From contig SFCN01000010.1 in assembly GCA_004558595.1 (NCBI GenBank), forward strand, positions 1 through 42,222: DNA of 42,222 nucleotides, written 5' to 3'. Shown here piece by piece: positions 6,357 through 14,429 of this stretch. The notes under the pieces were generated by a model. That model made no database searches, was not told where the DNA came from, and saw only the letters and a list, made by a program, of their open reading frames with translations. This stretch comes from Phascolarctobacterium sp. (GTDB lineage Bacteria > Bacillota > Negativicutes > Acidaminococcales > Acidaminococcaceae). Position numbers and translations under genes: made by a program. How positions within the stretch are numbered: the first letter of the stretch is position 1; each line of letters starts with the position of its first letter.

Positions 6357-7784
6357 TTATGCGCCTGCGGATTGCGGATATTCAAGGCACAGGGGGAAAC
6401 CATAATCCGCAATCGTAAGCGCACCGCGATCAATCGTACCCGCACAACGGACACCCGCATACTCCGCATCACTCGCACCACAAGCCGCGAGCAGCTGGTA
6501 GAAGCCTTCGGCTCCGTTGTCGTCCGTGCATTCATTTCGCCAATAGTAGTCGCAGTAGTCTTTGTTACCTGCGCCACCAGCTACGCTGTTGGGGAACGTA
6601 TAGCCATTAGCCACACCCATTTGTGAAATATAGCCGCTGGTGTTTGGCAGGCGACCCATTTCAACGTAACCAGCAGGAACACTTGTAGCTTTGTCGGCAG
6701 GTGTAACAAATTTAGCAGGGTCGCTGCACAGGTAAAGCAAACGTTGTCCGCCATCACTTGGCTTATCAACGTGTACTATTACATCATCGCAATGTTCCCA
6801 AAGGTATTGCTGTGGTGTTTCCCAACCTCGGTAACTGCCAACCTTAACGGTTTTCGCACTGCCTGTGTTTGCCCAGTTTGGTATGTTATATTCAACAATG
6901 CCAGTGTTATTGCCCAGCTTTGCTGTAATTCCGCAAGGGATAAAAGGGTTGTAGCCGTTGTGTGTGCTCCACTGGTTGCTATCTACGTATGTGCCGTTGC
7001 CCAAGCCACCCTGTCTAAAACCGTCCTCGGTTTTTTCTGCGGTAAAGGCAGCTTGGCTGTCAAGGTCGCCAAACTCTATAGCCATTAGCCAGCCCATTTC
7101 TTCGCGGAAACGCCAGCCGCCATGATGCCAAATGCTGCCTTTGTTTCTACAGCGTGTGCGAATTGTTGATTTTGCATTGCCAGTTGCAGGCATACCAACA
7201 TGTGTTTTGTATGTGCCGTCATTAGCTGATGCATTGCTGCCACCGCGGAAGTCGGCTGCATTGCTTGTAAACACAGGTATGCCGTTGTCATCAACCTTTA
7301 GCGTATTGTCGCTATTCCACTGCAAAAAGCATGCACTTACAGGCACGTTGGTTGAACGGTTGAAAGTGGCATACCATGGAGAGCGTGCCTTTTCTTTCAT
7401 TAGCGTAAAGCCAGGAAGTTCAACCTCGCTTATAGCTACCAGCAAATAATCATCGCCAATAAGTTCAAACTTGCGGTAATAGTTTGGCTTGTAAAGCATA
7501 ACATCACCGTCAATAGCGTTAAGGCGTGCTGTGCCGCCACCCTCTTTAACCGTACTGTCGTTTGCTCCAAGCCAGTAGTTTACGCTGCCGTCAGCATTTG
7601 CCACGAAACGCCTAATGCGTGATTGTATTGGCAAAGTACGGTGCAGGTCTAAATTTCCCACACGCTCAATTTTGCCGTCAGCCACGCAATGCCCATGATT
7701 TTTGAGGTTTATTTTTATACCATACCACAGGTCTTTGTAAGGAAATTGTGGGACAGTATTGCCCACGCCAATGAGTACTCCCAT
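6357..7784 (-). CDS. DGR target protein (variable, putative receptor-binding tail protein)
   Basis: 475 residues. The C-terminal VR (residues 429-465) sits in a context like the C-type-lectin fold of DGR targets: QLLAAC, then variable sites, AGVRC, RGA and DYGFPL. Variable residues are 429, 436, 438, 439, 442, 449, 451, 452, 456, 458 and 460. The N-terminal 1-130 looks structural; the middle is rich in Gly, Asn and Trp. It lies just downstream of the large tail-tip gene and has its own promoter. By analogy with Mtd of Bordetella phage it would be a virion ligand whose binding surface is diversified; the ligand is unknown. No signal peptide is present, which fits a virion protein. Confidence 0.93.
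   Translation of the reverse strand: MGVLIGVGNTVPQFPYKDLWYGIKINLKNHGHCVADGKIERVGNLDLHRTLPIQSRIRRFVANADGSVNYWLGANDSTVKEGGGTARLNAIDGDVMLYKPNYYRKFELIGDDYLLVAISEVELPGFTLMKEKARSPWYATFNRSTNVPVSACFLQWNSDNTLKVDDNGIPVFTSNAADFRGGSNASANDGTYKTHVGMPATGNAKSTIRTRCRNKGSIWHHGGWRFREEMGWLMAIEFGDLDSQAAFTAEKTEDGFRQGGLGNGTYVDSNQWSTHNGYNPFIPCGITAKLGNNTGIVEYNIPNWANTGSAKTVKVGSYRGWETPQQYLWEHCDDVIVHVDKPSDGGQRLLYLCSDPAKFVTPADKATSVPAGYVEMGRLPNTSGYISQMGVANGYTFPNSVAGGAGNKDYCDYYWRNECTDDNGAEGFYQLLAACGASDAEYAGVRCAGTIDRGALTIADYGFPLCLEYPQSAGA
6389..6500 (-). repeat. DGR variable repeat (VR)
   Basis: 112 bp at the 3' end of the target gene, copied from the TR at 6129-6240. Differences in window coordinates: 6407, 6412, 6418, 6419, 6431, 6433, 6439, 6440, 6461, 6470, 6472, 6478, 6479 and 6500, all at positions where the TR coding strand has A. 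The last 16 bp at the VR 3' side are identical to the TR and pyrimidine-rich (contains GGTTTCCCCCTGT), a good candidate for the homing initiation (IMH) segment. Confidence 0.97.
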
Positions 7785-7820
7785 AGTTTGTTTTGTTTTT
7801 TGTTAATATCAATTATGCTT

Positions 7821-7878
7821 CAAAGTTAGGTACAAAAGCGTGTACTATATGCACGCCATTGTGCTAACTTTTGAAAGT
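7821..7878 (-). promoter_or_regulatory. Promoter of the DGR target gene
   Basis: The gap 7785-7891 carries TAACTTTG (7828-7821) on the minus strand. Exactly 38 nt upstream is the palindrome ACTTTCAAAAGT (7878-7867). Between them is a 19-bp inverted repeat (GCGTG N9 CACGC, 7857-7839) resembling sites near two plus-strand promoters at 25369 and 26810. There is no TTG -33 box. The layout implies that the variable protein is controlled separately from the large tail genes upstream. Confidence 0.6.
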
Positions 7879-7891
7879 AACCTAAAAATCA

Positions 7892-10800
7892 TTATATGTT
7901 AGCCGTATTCCATGTCCTGCCGCCATTGGTGGTTTTTTTGATACCGCTGCTGTCAACCCTTATGCCATACGAACCAACAATAGCTATAAACGCATTACGG
8001 TTAATTAGCATTGCTCCATTACTCCATAACGACACCAAACCATCGTTGCCTAAAATGGTGCGCTCACTGTTGGCACGTGTGAACGAGCCTGTAAGGTATG
8101 CGCTTGCACTTGTTATTGAACAAGTAACAGTACTTGAGCAGCTAAAATATATTTTGTCATTAAAATCAAATTCTATGCTGTAGTTGCCAGTTTTGTTTGT
8201 TACATAGTAAGCACCGCCTGTGCTGCTTACTTGCAGCGTATTTCCGCTTGTAACGGACTTTCCCAATCCTGTTGAGCCATAAAACGTTCTTACAACAACA
8301 CCATCACAACGCACAGTTACAACCATTGGCTTGTTATAGTAAGCTGTTATAGCATTACCGCCAGTATTTGGCTGCGGTACTGCAATGGAAATACTAAAGC
8401 TGTCAATATTAATTTGGCTACCAGCTTCCATAAATCCCAAGTTAATGACCATAGGCGTTGCTTGCGACCAGTTTAATGCTGGTGCTCCACTATATCCACC
8501 ATAAGGAGCATGCCACGAACCGCTTTGCACCTGTGCGCCTGCATATATATTGCCGCTTTGCTTTATAATGTACTCGCTAAAATCGCCTACGCTGGTGTTC
8601 ATAACCTTTAGCTTGCTTGAGCCGTCTACAAGCAGCGATAAGCCCTCTGCATTAAGCACAACATTTTCGCCACACAATATTTGCCCATTTTCGCTATCCA
8701 TACGTATAGCTGGCACGCCGTTGTTTTCAAATATGCTTTGCAGCATGTTACCCGACAATAGCCAATTCGCTATTTTACCCGACAGCGCATTAATAGTGCC
8801 TGTTATGTCCGCATCTTTTGACTTAAACTTACCATTGTGGTAAATAACTGTCATGGCTTCTTTAACGCCTGCAAGTGCTTCGGCATAAGTGCCGCCAAAG
8901 TACGCTGCTATTTCATTGATGTTTTCATACATAGCCTTTAAGCCTGCGCTTTCTTTCCACTCGCCGTTGCTTTGCAGCGCGCCAAGTTTAAGAAATGTGG
9001 ATAAAATCAAGCCGCCCTCAATTTGCGTGTAGTTGTCGCGTATTGCTTTAAGCAGGTCGGTGTTGGCTTGTATTGCAGCCAATTGCTCGGCATTATTAGG
9101 CTGCCATTCGGGGGCTTTGTTGCCCTCTACAAGCACAAACTTTGTAAAGAACAGGTCAATAGGTAAATTGCTTTCGCTTGCCCTTATATACAGCCGTGTG
9201 CTTTCACTTGACTTGTCGTTGGCTGTGAACGTATATGTAACACGGCTCCAAACCGCACCAACGTTAAATTCTTTAAGTGGTGCAACAATGTTGGTTGCAT
9301 CACCGTTCAAAAAGCCAACTGCAAGCGTTTTTTCGGCACTTGCTCTAACCCAAAACGCTACAGTATATGTTACACCGTTTTGCAGCTTATTTGCAGGTAG
9401 CGTTATGTTGCCGCCAGCCGACTGCATACCTGTACCAAAGAACCACCAGTTAAATACACCTGTAGTGCCTTCTTCCATTGCCAAAGGCGTTGTGTTTATA
9501 CGCAACACATTTCCCATTGTTGTATCACTGTACACCGACAAATGGCTTTCTTTGTTGGTTGCGCTTATGCTTACAGCCCAGCCATTAGTATTTTCCATAT
9601 ATGCACTGTTCTTAATATAGTTAGTGCCGCCCACAACAATACCACCAACCAAGTTGTCGGCATATACGGTGTTAATGGTTTTTAGTAATGTGGTGCGCTC
9701 GGTGTAGTAAGCTGTAAAATTGTCGTTGTAAACCGTTTTGTCAACGCTGGTGTTTACAGCCATGTTTGAAAGTATATTGTTCGTGTATGCCAACAGCGTA
9801 CTATATGCTGCGTCAAAGCTGGTTGTGGAGCAGCCCACCAAAGTAGCCTGCGCACGCACGGTGCTGTAGTCCACTTTAATGTTTTCCATTTCATCTTTAA
9901 GTGCAATTTTTTCGGCTGGTGTAATAATGCTGTCGCTTGCCAAATCACTAAGCTGCTGCAAAGCGTTATTTGCCTGCGTATCATCAGTGTAGCCTGCATT
10001 TTTCCAGTCGCTGCTTTTATATGCACCCTCTGCATCATTAATGCACAGCTTTATTTTAAGGCTGTCAAGCATAATCCAAAGGTCGCCTTTATGGTAAGTT
10101 GCTTCGGGGTATGTGCTGGCATTTGCCGTAACATACACATGAGCTTTGCTACCTGCTAAATCAAGCGCGCTGTTAGCAGCCTGTATTGCTGCGCCAATGC
10201 CTGTGCTTGGCACGTTTTGCCAAAAATACGACCACGTGTATTTATCCAAGCCTATTTTAATGCGTTTACGTGTAAAACGGTATTCCAAGCCAGTTTCGCT
10301 GTCGGTGTATATGTCGCCCAAGTGTGCAGCAAGCGTTTCGCTGTCTTGCCACTGTACGGCTGGCTCGTTTTCAAGCGTTGGCTCGCCAGTACCAAACCAA
10401 TATTCAACTGCACCGTCAGCCTGTTCTTTAAGCTGGTTTATGGTGTCCTGTATTTCAAGCAAACTTTGGTTAAAATTGCTTGTGCTGTCGTTAAGCTGTT
10501 GCTCCAGTTCGCTAATATTTATTAAATTACCGCTGTTGCTTATAAACTTAATGTTGCCGCCAATTTCGCTGTTATCAAGGTCAAAGTATGTGCTTTGGTC
10601 TGCGCTTTCAATACGCCCACAGTTAATGCACCTGCCTGTAATGCGAGTGTTGCCGTATGTTGTTGTAAGCTCCCTGTAACCATTATACACGCTGCTTAGT
10701 ATGCCTACTAAAAAATAGTAGTTTGTGCCGCTTTCGGTATCAATTTTTTCTTGGCTAAGTACAAGCTGGCATGTGTCGCCAGCAATAGGGCATTGTGCAT

Positions 10801-12667
10801 ACAGGTACATAGCACCGTTGCTTTGCAGTGTTATGCTACTGTCGTTTACCTGCCATGTGCGAATTTGCTCCTCTATTGCATAGTGCTGCAAAATGCCGCC
10901 ATTGCTTTCAACAGTAAAATAGTTGGCATTAGGCTTGCCGCCAACAAGGGCATTACACGTAACAAACACATTTTGCATGATAAATTGCCCATTACGGTTT
11001 CCTACCGACAGCATAAGCGTTTCAATGCTGCTTGGGCGAATTTTGGTTGCGTCAAAATATCCGTCTGCATCAAACACCATGCCCAGCAGCTCCTGCGTTG
11101 TACGCCACTGCATACGCATTAGCTGCACATTGGTTTGCGTAGTAAGTTCTTTTATATCCTGCTCTTGGCTGCTAATATCTTCAAGTATTGTTTGTATTAA
11201 CGAAACTTCCACAGTGTCGCTTAATGTAAGTTTATATTTGTATGGCTCGCTGTAGCAGTCGCGTGTAAACCCTGTAAGCCTTATGGCTTTATCAACGTTA
11301 ATGTCGGGGTCAACAATGTGCAGCATGTCGCCAAGCTGGAAAATGTTTGTAATGCCAAGTTCGCTACCATAGGCACGTTCCAGCGACATACTTGCCAATT
11401 CCAGCTCATAGCTAACTTTAGGCTGGCTGTCGGCTTGCAAATCGGCATGTGCGCGTTCCAGCAGTCGTGTTTCCGCATCAACTTCGTATGGGTCGGCTGG
11501 CATTACAATATCAAGCAGTACGTATGTTGCGCCCTGCTCAATTTGGTAGGCTGTTTGCGTATCATTTGGGTACTTAAAGCCCCTGCTGTCCTCATATCGC
11601 ACAAGTGTAAATTTGTGCGTTTTATGGTCGTAGCTATGTATGTCAAATGTATAGCCAGCAAGGTTGCTTGTGCCTGTAAACTTTACCTTAGCTGCTGTGC
11701 CGTCTATTAGCCACTTGGTTGTTTTGCCGTCCGCTTCCTTTTCGTTAAGGTCAAACATTTCTTCGTCTATAAAGCTCAAAACATCGCCCTCAACAATGCT
11801 GGTTACATAGCCTGTGCGCGTTGGGTATATATCATCGTAGGTACGGCTTCCCTCCTTTATGCCAAACGCCCTTATAGCCTGTTCACTTTGTATGTAGCTT
11901 TCATCGTTTACAGCAAGCCGCAAGCGCAATGCGCCATTACGGTATTTGCTTGTTATATTTTGTGTGCCGCCCTCTACATACAGGCGTGATATAACATCAT
12001 CATTGTTAAGGTTTCTACGCTTTAGCTGGTATATGCCGCCACCTTTGCCAAATGTAAACTTTGCTGGGAATAGGCTGCCAACCTTTTTTACAATATTAAG
12101 CCTGTAGTGCTTATCGCCAAGTGCTTCAATGCTAAACTCACACTCATTGTCTTGGCACAAGCGTTGCAGCGCTTCAAGGCAATTCTCACGGCTAAAGCTG
12201 TACTCCTTAAACTCGGTTGTTATGCACTCGCCAAGCTCCCACACCTCGTTATCTTGTGCCGCAACACGGTTGATGTTGTTTATTATAACACCAGCAACCA
12301 GCTTCATGTCAGCAACCAGTGAAAACTCTCCGCTTGGGTTTAATCCCTGTGCATCGGCATTGCGGAACTGAGCCGCCAGCAGCTTGTACTGCAAGCCCTC
12401 AAACACAAGCGATGTTTCAAATTCGCGCTCGCCTGTCTTTATTGGCTCATCAAACTTGTTAAGGGTGTAAACCGAGCCAAATACCTCAATATAATCACCA
12501 ACAACAAACAGCAGCGGCTTGGCACTTGTTAGCTTTAGCGTAACGGTGTCCTCGCCAAGCAGCTCACACTTTTGCTCTGCACTTTTTACGGTGCAGAGCT
12601 GTGTGTAGTTGTCTATTTTACAGCGCACAGCACCTGTACGCTGGTAAACAGTTATACTTTGTCCCAT
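7892..12667 (-). CDS. Large tail-tip / baseplate hub protein with carbohydrate-binding-like region
   Basis: 1591 residues. The N-terminal 400 or so residues (beta-rich, with ENCLEALQRLCQDNECEFSI) resemble tail-associated hub proteins (Tal or gp27-like). A coiled-coil region follows near 720-760, then helical spacer segments. Residues about 1010-1190 form a jelly-roll-like carbohydrate-binding module (ends WVRASAEK...TFTANDKSSESTRLYIRASE). The C-terminus is a fibre-like beta region ending in SSGIKKTTNGGRTW. It lies between the distal-tail gene and the DGR target, so it probably forms the tail tip that carries the variable protein. Its start overlaps the end of the upstream gene by 16 nt. Confidence 0.85.
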   Translation of the reverse strand: MGQSITVYQRTGAVRCKIDNYTQLCTVKSAEQKCELLGEDTVTLKLTSAKPLLFVVGDYIEVFGSVYTLNKFDEPIKTGEREFETSLVFEGLQYKLLAAQFRNADAQGLNPSGEFSLVADMKLVAGVIINNINRVAAQDNEVWELGECITTEFKEYSFSRENCLEALQRLCQDNECEFSIEALGDKHYRLNIVKKVGSLFPAKFTFGKGGGIYQLKRRNLNNDDVISRLYVEGGTQNITSKYRNGALRLRLAVNDESYIQSEQAIRAFGIKEGSRTYDDIYPTRTGYVTSIVEGDVLSFIDEEMFDLNEKEADGKTTKWLIDGTAAKVKFTGTSNLAGYTFDIHSYDHKTHKFTLVRYEDSRGFKYPNDTQTAYQIEQGATYVLLDIVMPADPYEVDAETRLLERAHADLQADSQPKVSYELELASMSLERAYGSELGITNIFQLGDMLHIVDPDINVDKAIRLTGFTRDCYSEPYKYKLTLSDTVEVSLIQTILEDISSQEQDIKELTTQTNVQLMRMQWRTTQELLGMVFDADGYFDATKIRPSSIETLMLSVGNRNGQFIMQNVFVTCNALVGGKPNANYFTVESNGGILQHYAIEEQIRTWQVNDSSITLQSNGAMYLYAQCPIAGDTCQLVLSQEKIDTESGTNYYFLVGILSSVYNGYRELTTTYGNTRITGRCINCGRIESADQSTYFDLDNSEIGGNIKFISNSGNLINISELEQQLNDSTSNFNQSLLEIQDTINQLKEQADGAVEYWFGTGEPTLENEPAVQWQDSETLAAHLGDIYTDSETGLEYRFTRKRIKIGLDKYTWSYFWQNVPSTGIGAAIQAANSALDLAGSKAHVYVTANASTYPEATYHKGDLWIMLDSLKIKLCINDAEGAYKSSDWKNAGYTDDTQANNALQQLSDLASDSIITPAEKIALKDEMENIKVDYSTVRAQATLVGCSTTSFDAAYSTLLAYTNNILSNMAVNTSVDKTVYNDNFTAYYTERTTLLKTINTVYADNLVGGIVVGGTNYIKNSAYMENTNGWAVSISATNKESHLSVYSDTTMGNVLRINTTPLAMEEGTTGVFNWWFFGTGMQSAGGNITLPANKLQNGVTYTVAFWVRASAEKTLAVGFLNGDATNIVAPLKEFNVGAVWSRVTYTFTANDKSSESTRLYIRASESNLPIDLFFTKFVLVEGNKAPEWQPNNAEQLAAIQANTDLLKAIRDNYTQIEGGLILSTFLKLGALQSNGEWKESAGLKAMYENINEIAAYFGGTYAEALAGVKEAMTVIYHNGKFKSKDADITGTINALSGKIANWLLSGNMLQSIFENNGVPAIRMDSENGQILCGENVVLNAEGLSLLVDGSSKLKVMNTSVGDFSEYIIKQSGNIYAGAQVQSGSWHAPYGGYSGAPALNWSQATPMVINLGFMEAGSQINIDSFSISIAVPQPNTGGNAITAYYNKPMVVTVRCDGVVVRTFYGSTGLGKSVTSGNTLQVSSTGGAYYVTNKTGNYSIEFDFNDKIYFSCSSTVTCSITSASAYLTGSFTRANSERTILGNDGLVSLWSNGAMLINRNAFIAIVGSYGIRVDSSGIKKTTNGGRTWNTANI

Positions 12668-13905
12668 ATTACAATGTCGCCAGTTTCAAACGCTTCTACA
12701 TCTTCAATTACACCTGTTATAACAATAAAGTATTCGCCGTTGTCGGCATAGGTGTGTGCCACGGTTACATTACTGCCGCAAATGTCCTGTGTTGTTGTGC
12801 CGTCTCCCCAGTACACGTTTACCAGCTTGCTTGTCGTAATGGTAAATGTTGTGCGTGCGTTATTGGCACTTGTACGTGTGTGCCTTAAAACCTTTTTCAC
12901 TGGCTCGGGTTCTCGCAGTTTAAGCTGGAACGTGCCTATCATGCTTGCATCATTCCACGTTTTTTCAATGTCAGTCGCATCGGGCAAATACACTTCATAC
13001 ACAAGTGCTTTTACAGGGTGTATGTCAACCATAAGCCTGTGCAGCCCAGCAGGGCAAAGGTCGGCATTTACTGTTGCACCCTCTGCTACTGTATGCCGTG
13101 TGCTAAACAGGTCTAAAAACGCCTTTACCTTTCGCACAAATTCAAGTTTTCCGCCACTGGTTTTTATAAAGCAATCAAGCGTTATTTCACGTTCCTCAAA
13201 TCGTGGGCGGCTTAAATCCACTGCTGTACCGTGATAGCCGTCAAACTCCACTTTGTGAGGGTCTTTCATTTTCAAGCCGTCAAGCAGCCCTTTGCTTGCG
13301 CTTACATATACGCCATACTGCTTGAAGTCCACACCGTCAAGCAGGTATGTAAGCTGCTTAACGTTGTCAAGCAGCACCAGTAGCTGGTCTTGCGATAAGC
13401 ATGCTTGGTGGCATTTCAAATCATCAACACAGCCATAGCCCAGTTCGTAGGTATAGCAGTCCTGCGCAAAGCATACGCCAACAGGGTCGCCAAAAGCACT
13501 CGGCACAACTGCACGCTGCACAAGCGAGCCATTAATATAAACGCATACTACATTGCCGCTGCGTGTAACAGCAACCCAATACCACGTGTCGGGCTTGGCA
13601 TACATAGTGCAAATGTATTTTTTATCAACGCCATTGTAGTTTAGCACAACGCTCATATGTTCACATGGTGCTTGGTTTTTTATCCATGAACTAATTGTGA
13701 AATCTGCACTAAGCGATAGTACGCTTTGCGACACCTCGCATTTGCCGCTTCCGTTAAAACGTAAGCAGTTGCCCTGCCTACCTACTTCATAACTTGCGCC
13801 CAGCACAGCACCGTCAGCTCTATTGGGGCTGTAGTCATAGGCTTTTGTTGCACCGTTTGCCTCGTCAAAAGGCAAGTACAGCGTTAGGTCTTGTTCTTGT
13901 GCCAT
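12652..13905 (-). CDS. Distal tail protein (Dit-like) with N-terminal LamG-like and C-terminal PKD-like domains
   Basis: 417 residues from the ATG at 13905; an earlier in-frame ATG at 13977 would extend it into the upstream gene. Residues 1-160 look like a concanavalin/LamG fold (LYLPFDEANGATKAYDYSPN near the start, then CLRFNGSGKCEVS and FTISSWIKN). The middle (about 185-345) resembles distal tail proteins. Residues about 365-415 show the PKD signature VYWGDGTTT...AHTYADNGEYFIVITG. Adding lectin-like and Ig-like domains to a tail-ring protein suggests a glycan-contacting role. The middle assignment is the least certain. Confidence 0.75.
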   Translation of the reverse strand: MAQEQDLTLYLPFDEANGATKAYDYSPNRADGAVLGASYEVGRQGNCLRFNGSGKCEVSQSVLSLSADFTISSWIKNQAPCEHMSVVLNYNGVDKKYICTMYAKPDTWYWVAVTRSGNVVCVYINGSLVQRAVVPSAFGDPVGVCFAQDCYTYELGYGCVDDLKCHQACLSQDQLLVLLDNVKQLTYLLDGVDFKQYGVYVSASKGLLDGLKMKDPHKVEFDGYHGTAVDLSRPRFEEREITLDCFIKTSGGKLEFVRKVKAFLDLFSTRHTVAEGATVNADLCPAGLHRLMVDIHPVKALVYEVYLPDATDIEKTWNDASMIGTFQLKLREPEPVKKVLRHTRTSANNARTTFTITTSKLVNVYWGDGTTTQDICGSNVTVAHTYADNGEYFIVITGVIEDVEAFETGDIVIWDKV

Positions 13906-13913
13906 AATGTTGT

Positions 13914-14426
13914 TTAATAAGTTTCTTGGTTGTGATTTGTTGTTATTACTTGGCTGCCAAAGCCCTCTATGGTGCAATGGCTGTTACCATACAAGTTTAT
14001 ATACACACGTGCATGTGGGCTTGCTACACGCACAAGCAGCTGCGCATTGCCAAAGCAGTCAATGTGCAAATGGCTGTGGTCGGTAGCAACGGCTGTAACG
14101 CTGCTTTCATGCTGTAGCCATACACGGTGTATGTTATAGCCTACAGCCGTGAACTGGCAGCTGCTGTTGCCCAAAAATGCCATGTCGCGCTGTGGTTGTA
14201 TTTCTCCCTGCGCATCAATGTAGCCGCCATATTTGGCAGCTTCTTCACCCAAATACTTGCGCATATATGCAAGGTTGGGGAAGCCCTTTTGTACGCATGG
14301 CACAATGTAGTAAAAGTAACACTGCACCAGCTTTTCAATGCTGCCATGCGTGTTGTGTATGGCAGCAATGCTCTCATCGCAATGCCCATGTGCCATTAAA
14401 CGCTGTAATTCTTGTAATCTTTCCAT
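13914..14426 (-). CDS. Hypothetical tail-module protein
   Basis: 170 residues, just downstream of the tape-measure gene and before the distal tail gene. The N-terminal half is helical (LQELQRLMAHGHCDESIAAIH); the C-terminal half (about 85-165) is a series of short beta strands with repeated Gly, Asn and His, possibly a small beta-solenoid. This position often holds a tail-tip or tape-measure partner protein. I recognise no family. Confidence 0.75.
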   Translation of the reverse strand: MERLQELQRLMAHGHCDESIAAIHNTHGSIEKLVQCYFYYIVPCVQKGFPNLAYMRKYLGEEAAKYGGYIDAQGEIQPQRDMAFLGNSSCQFTAVGYNIHRVWLQHESSVTAVATDHSHLHIDCFGNAQLLVRVASPHARVYINLYGNSHCTIEGFGSQVITTNHNQETY

Positions 14427-14429
14427 AAT

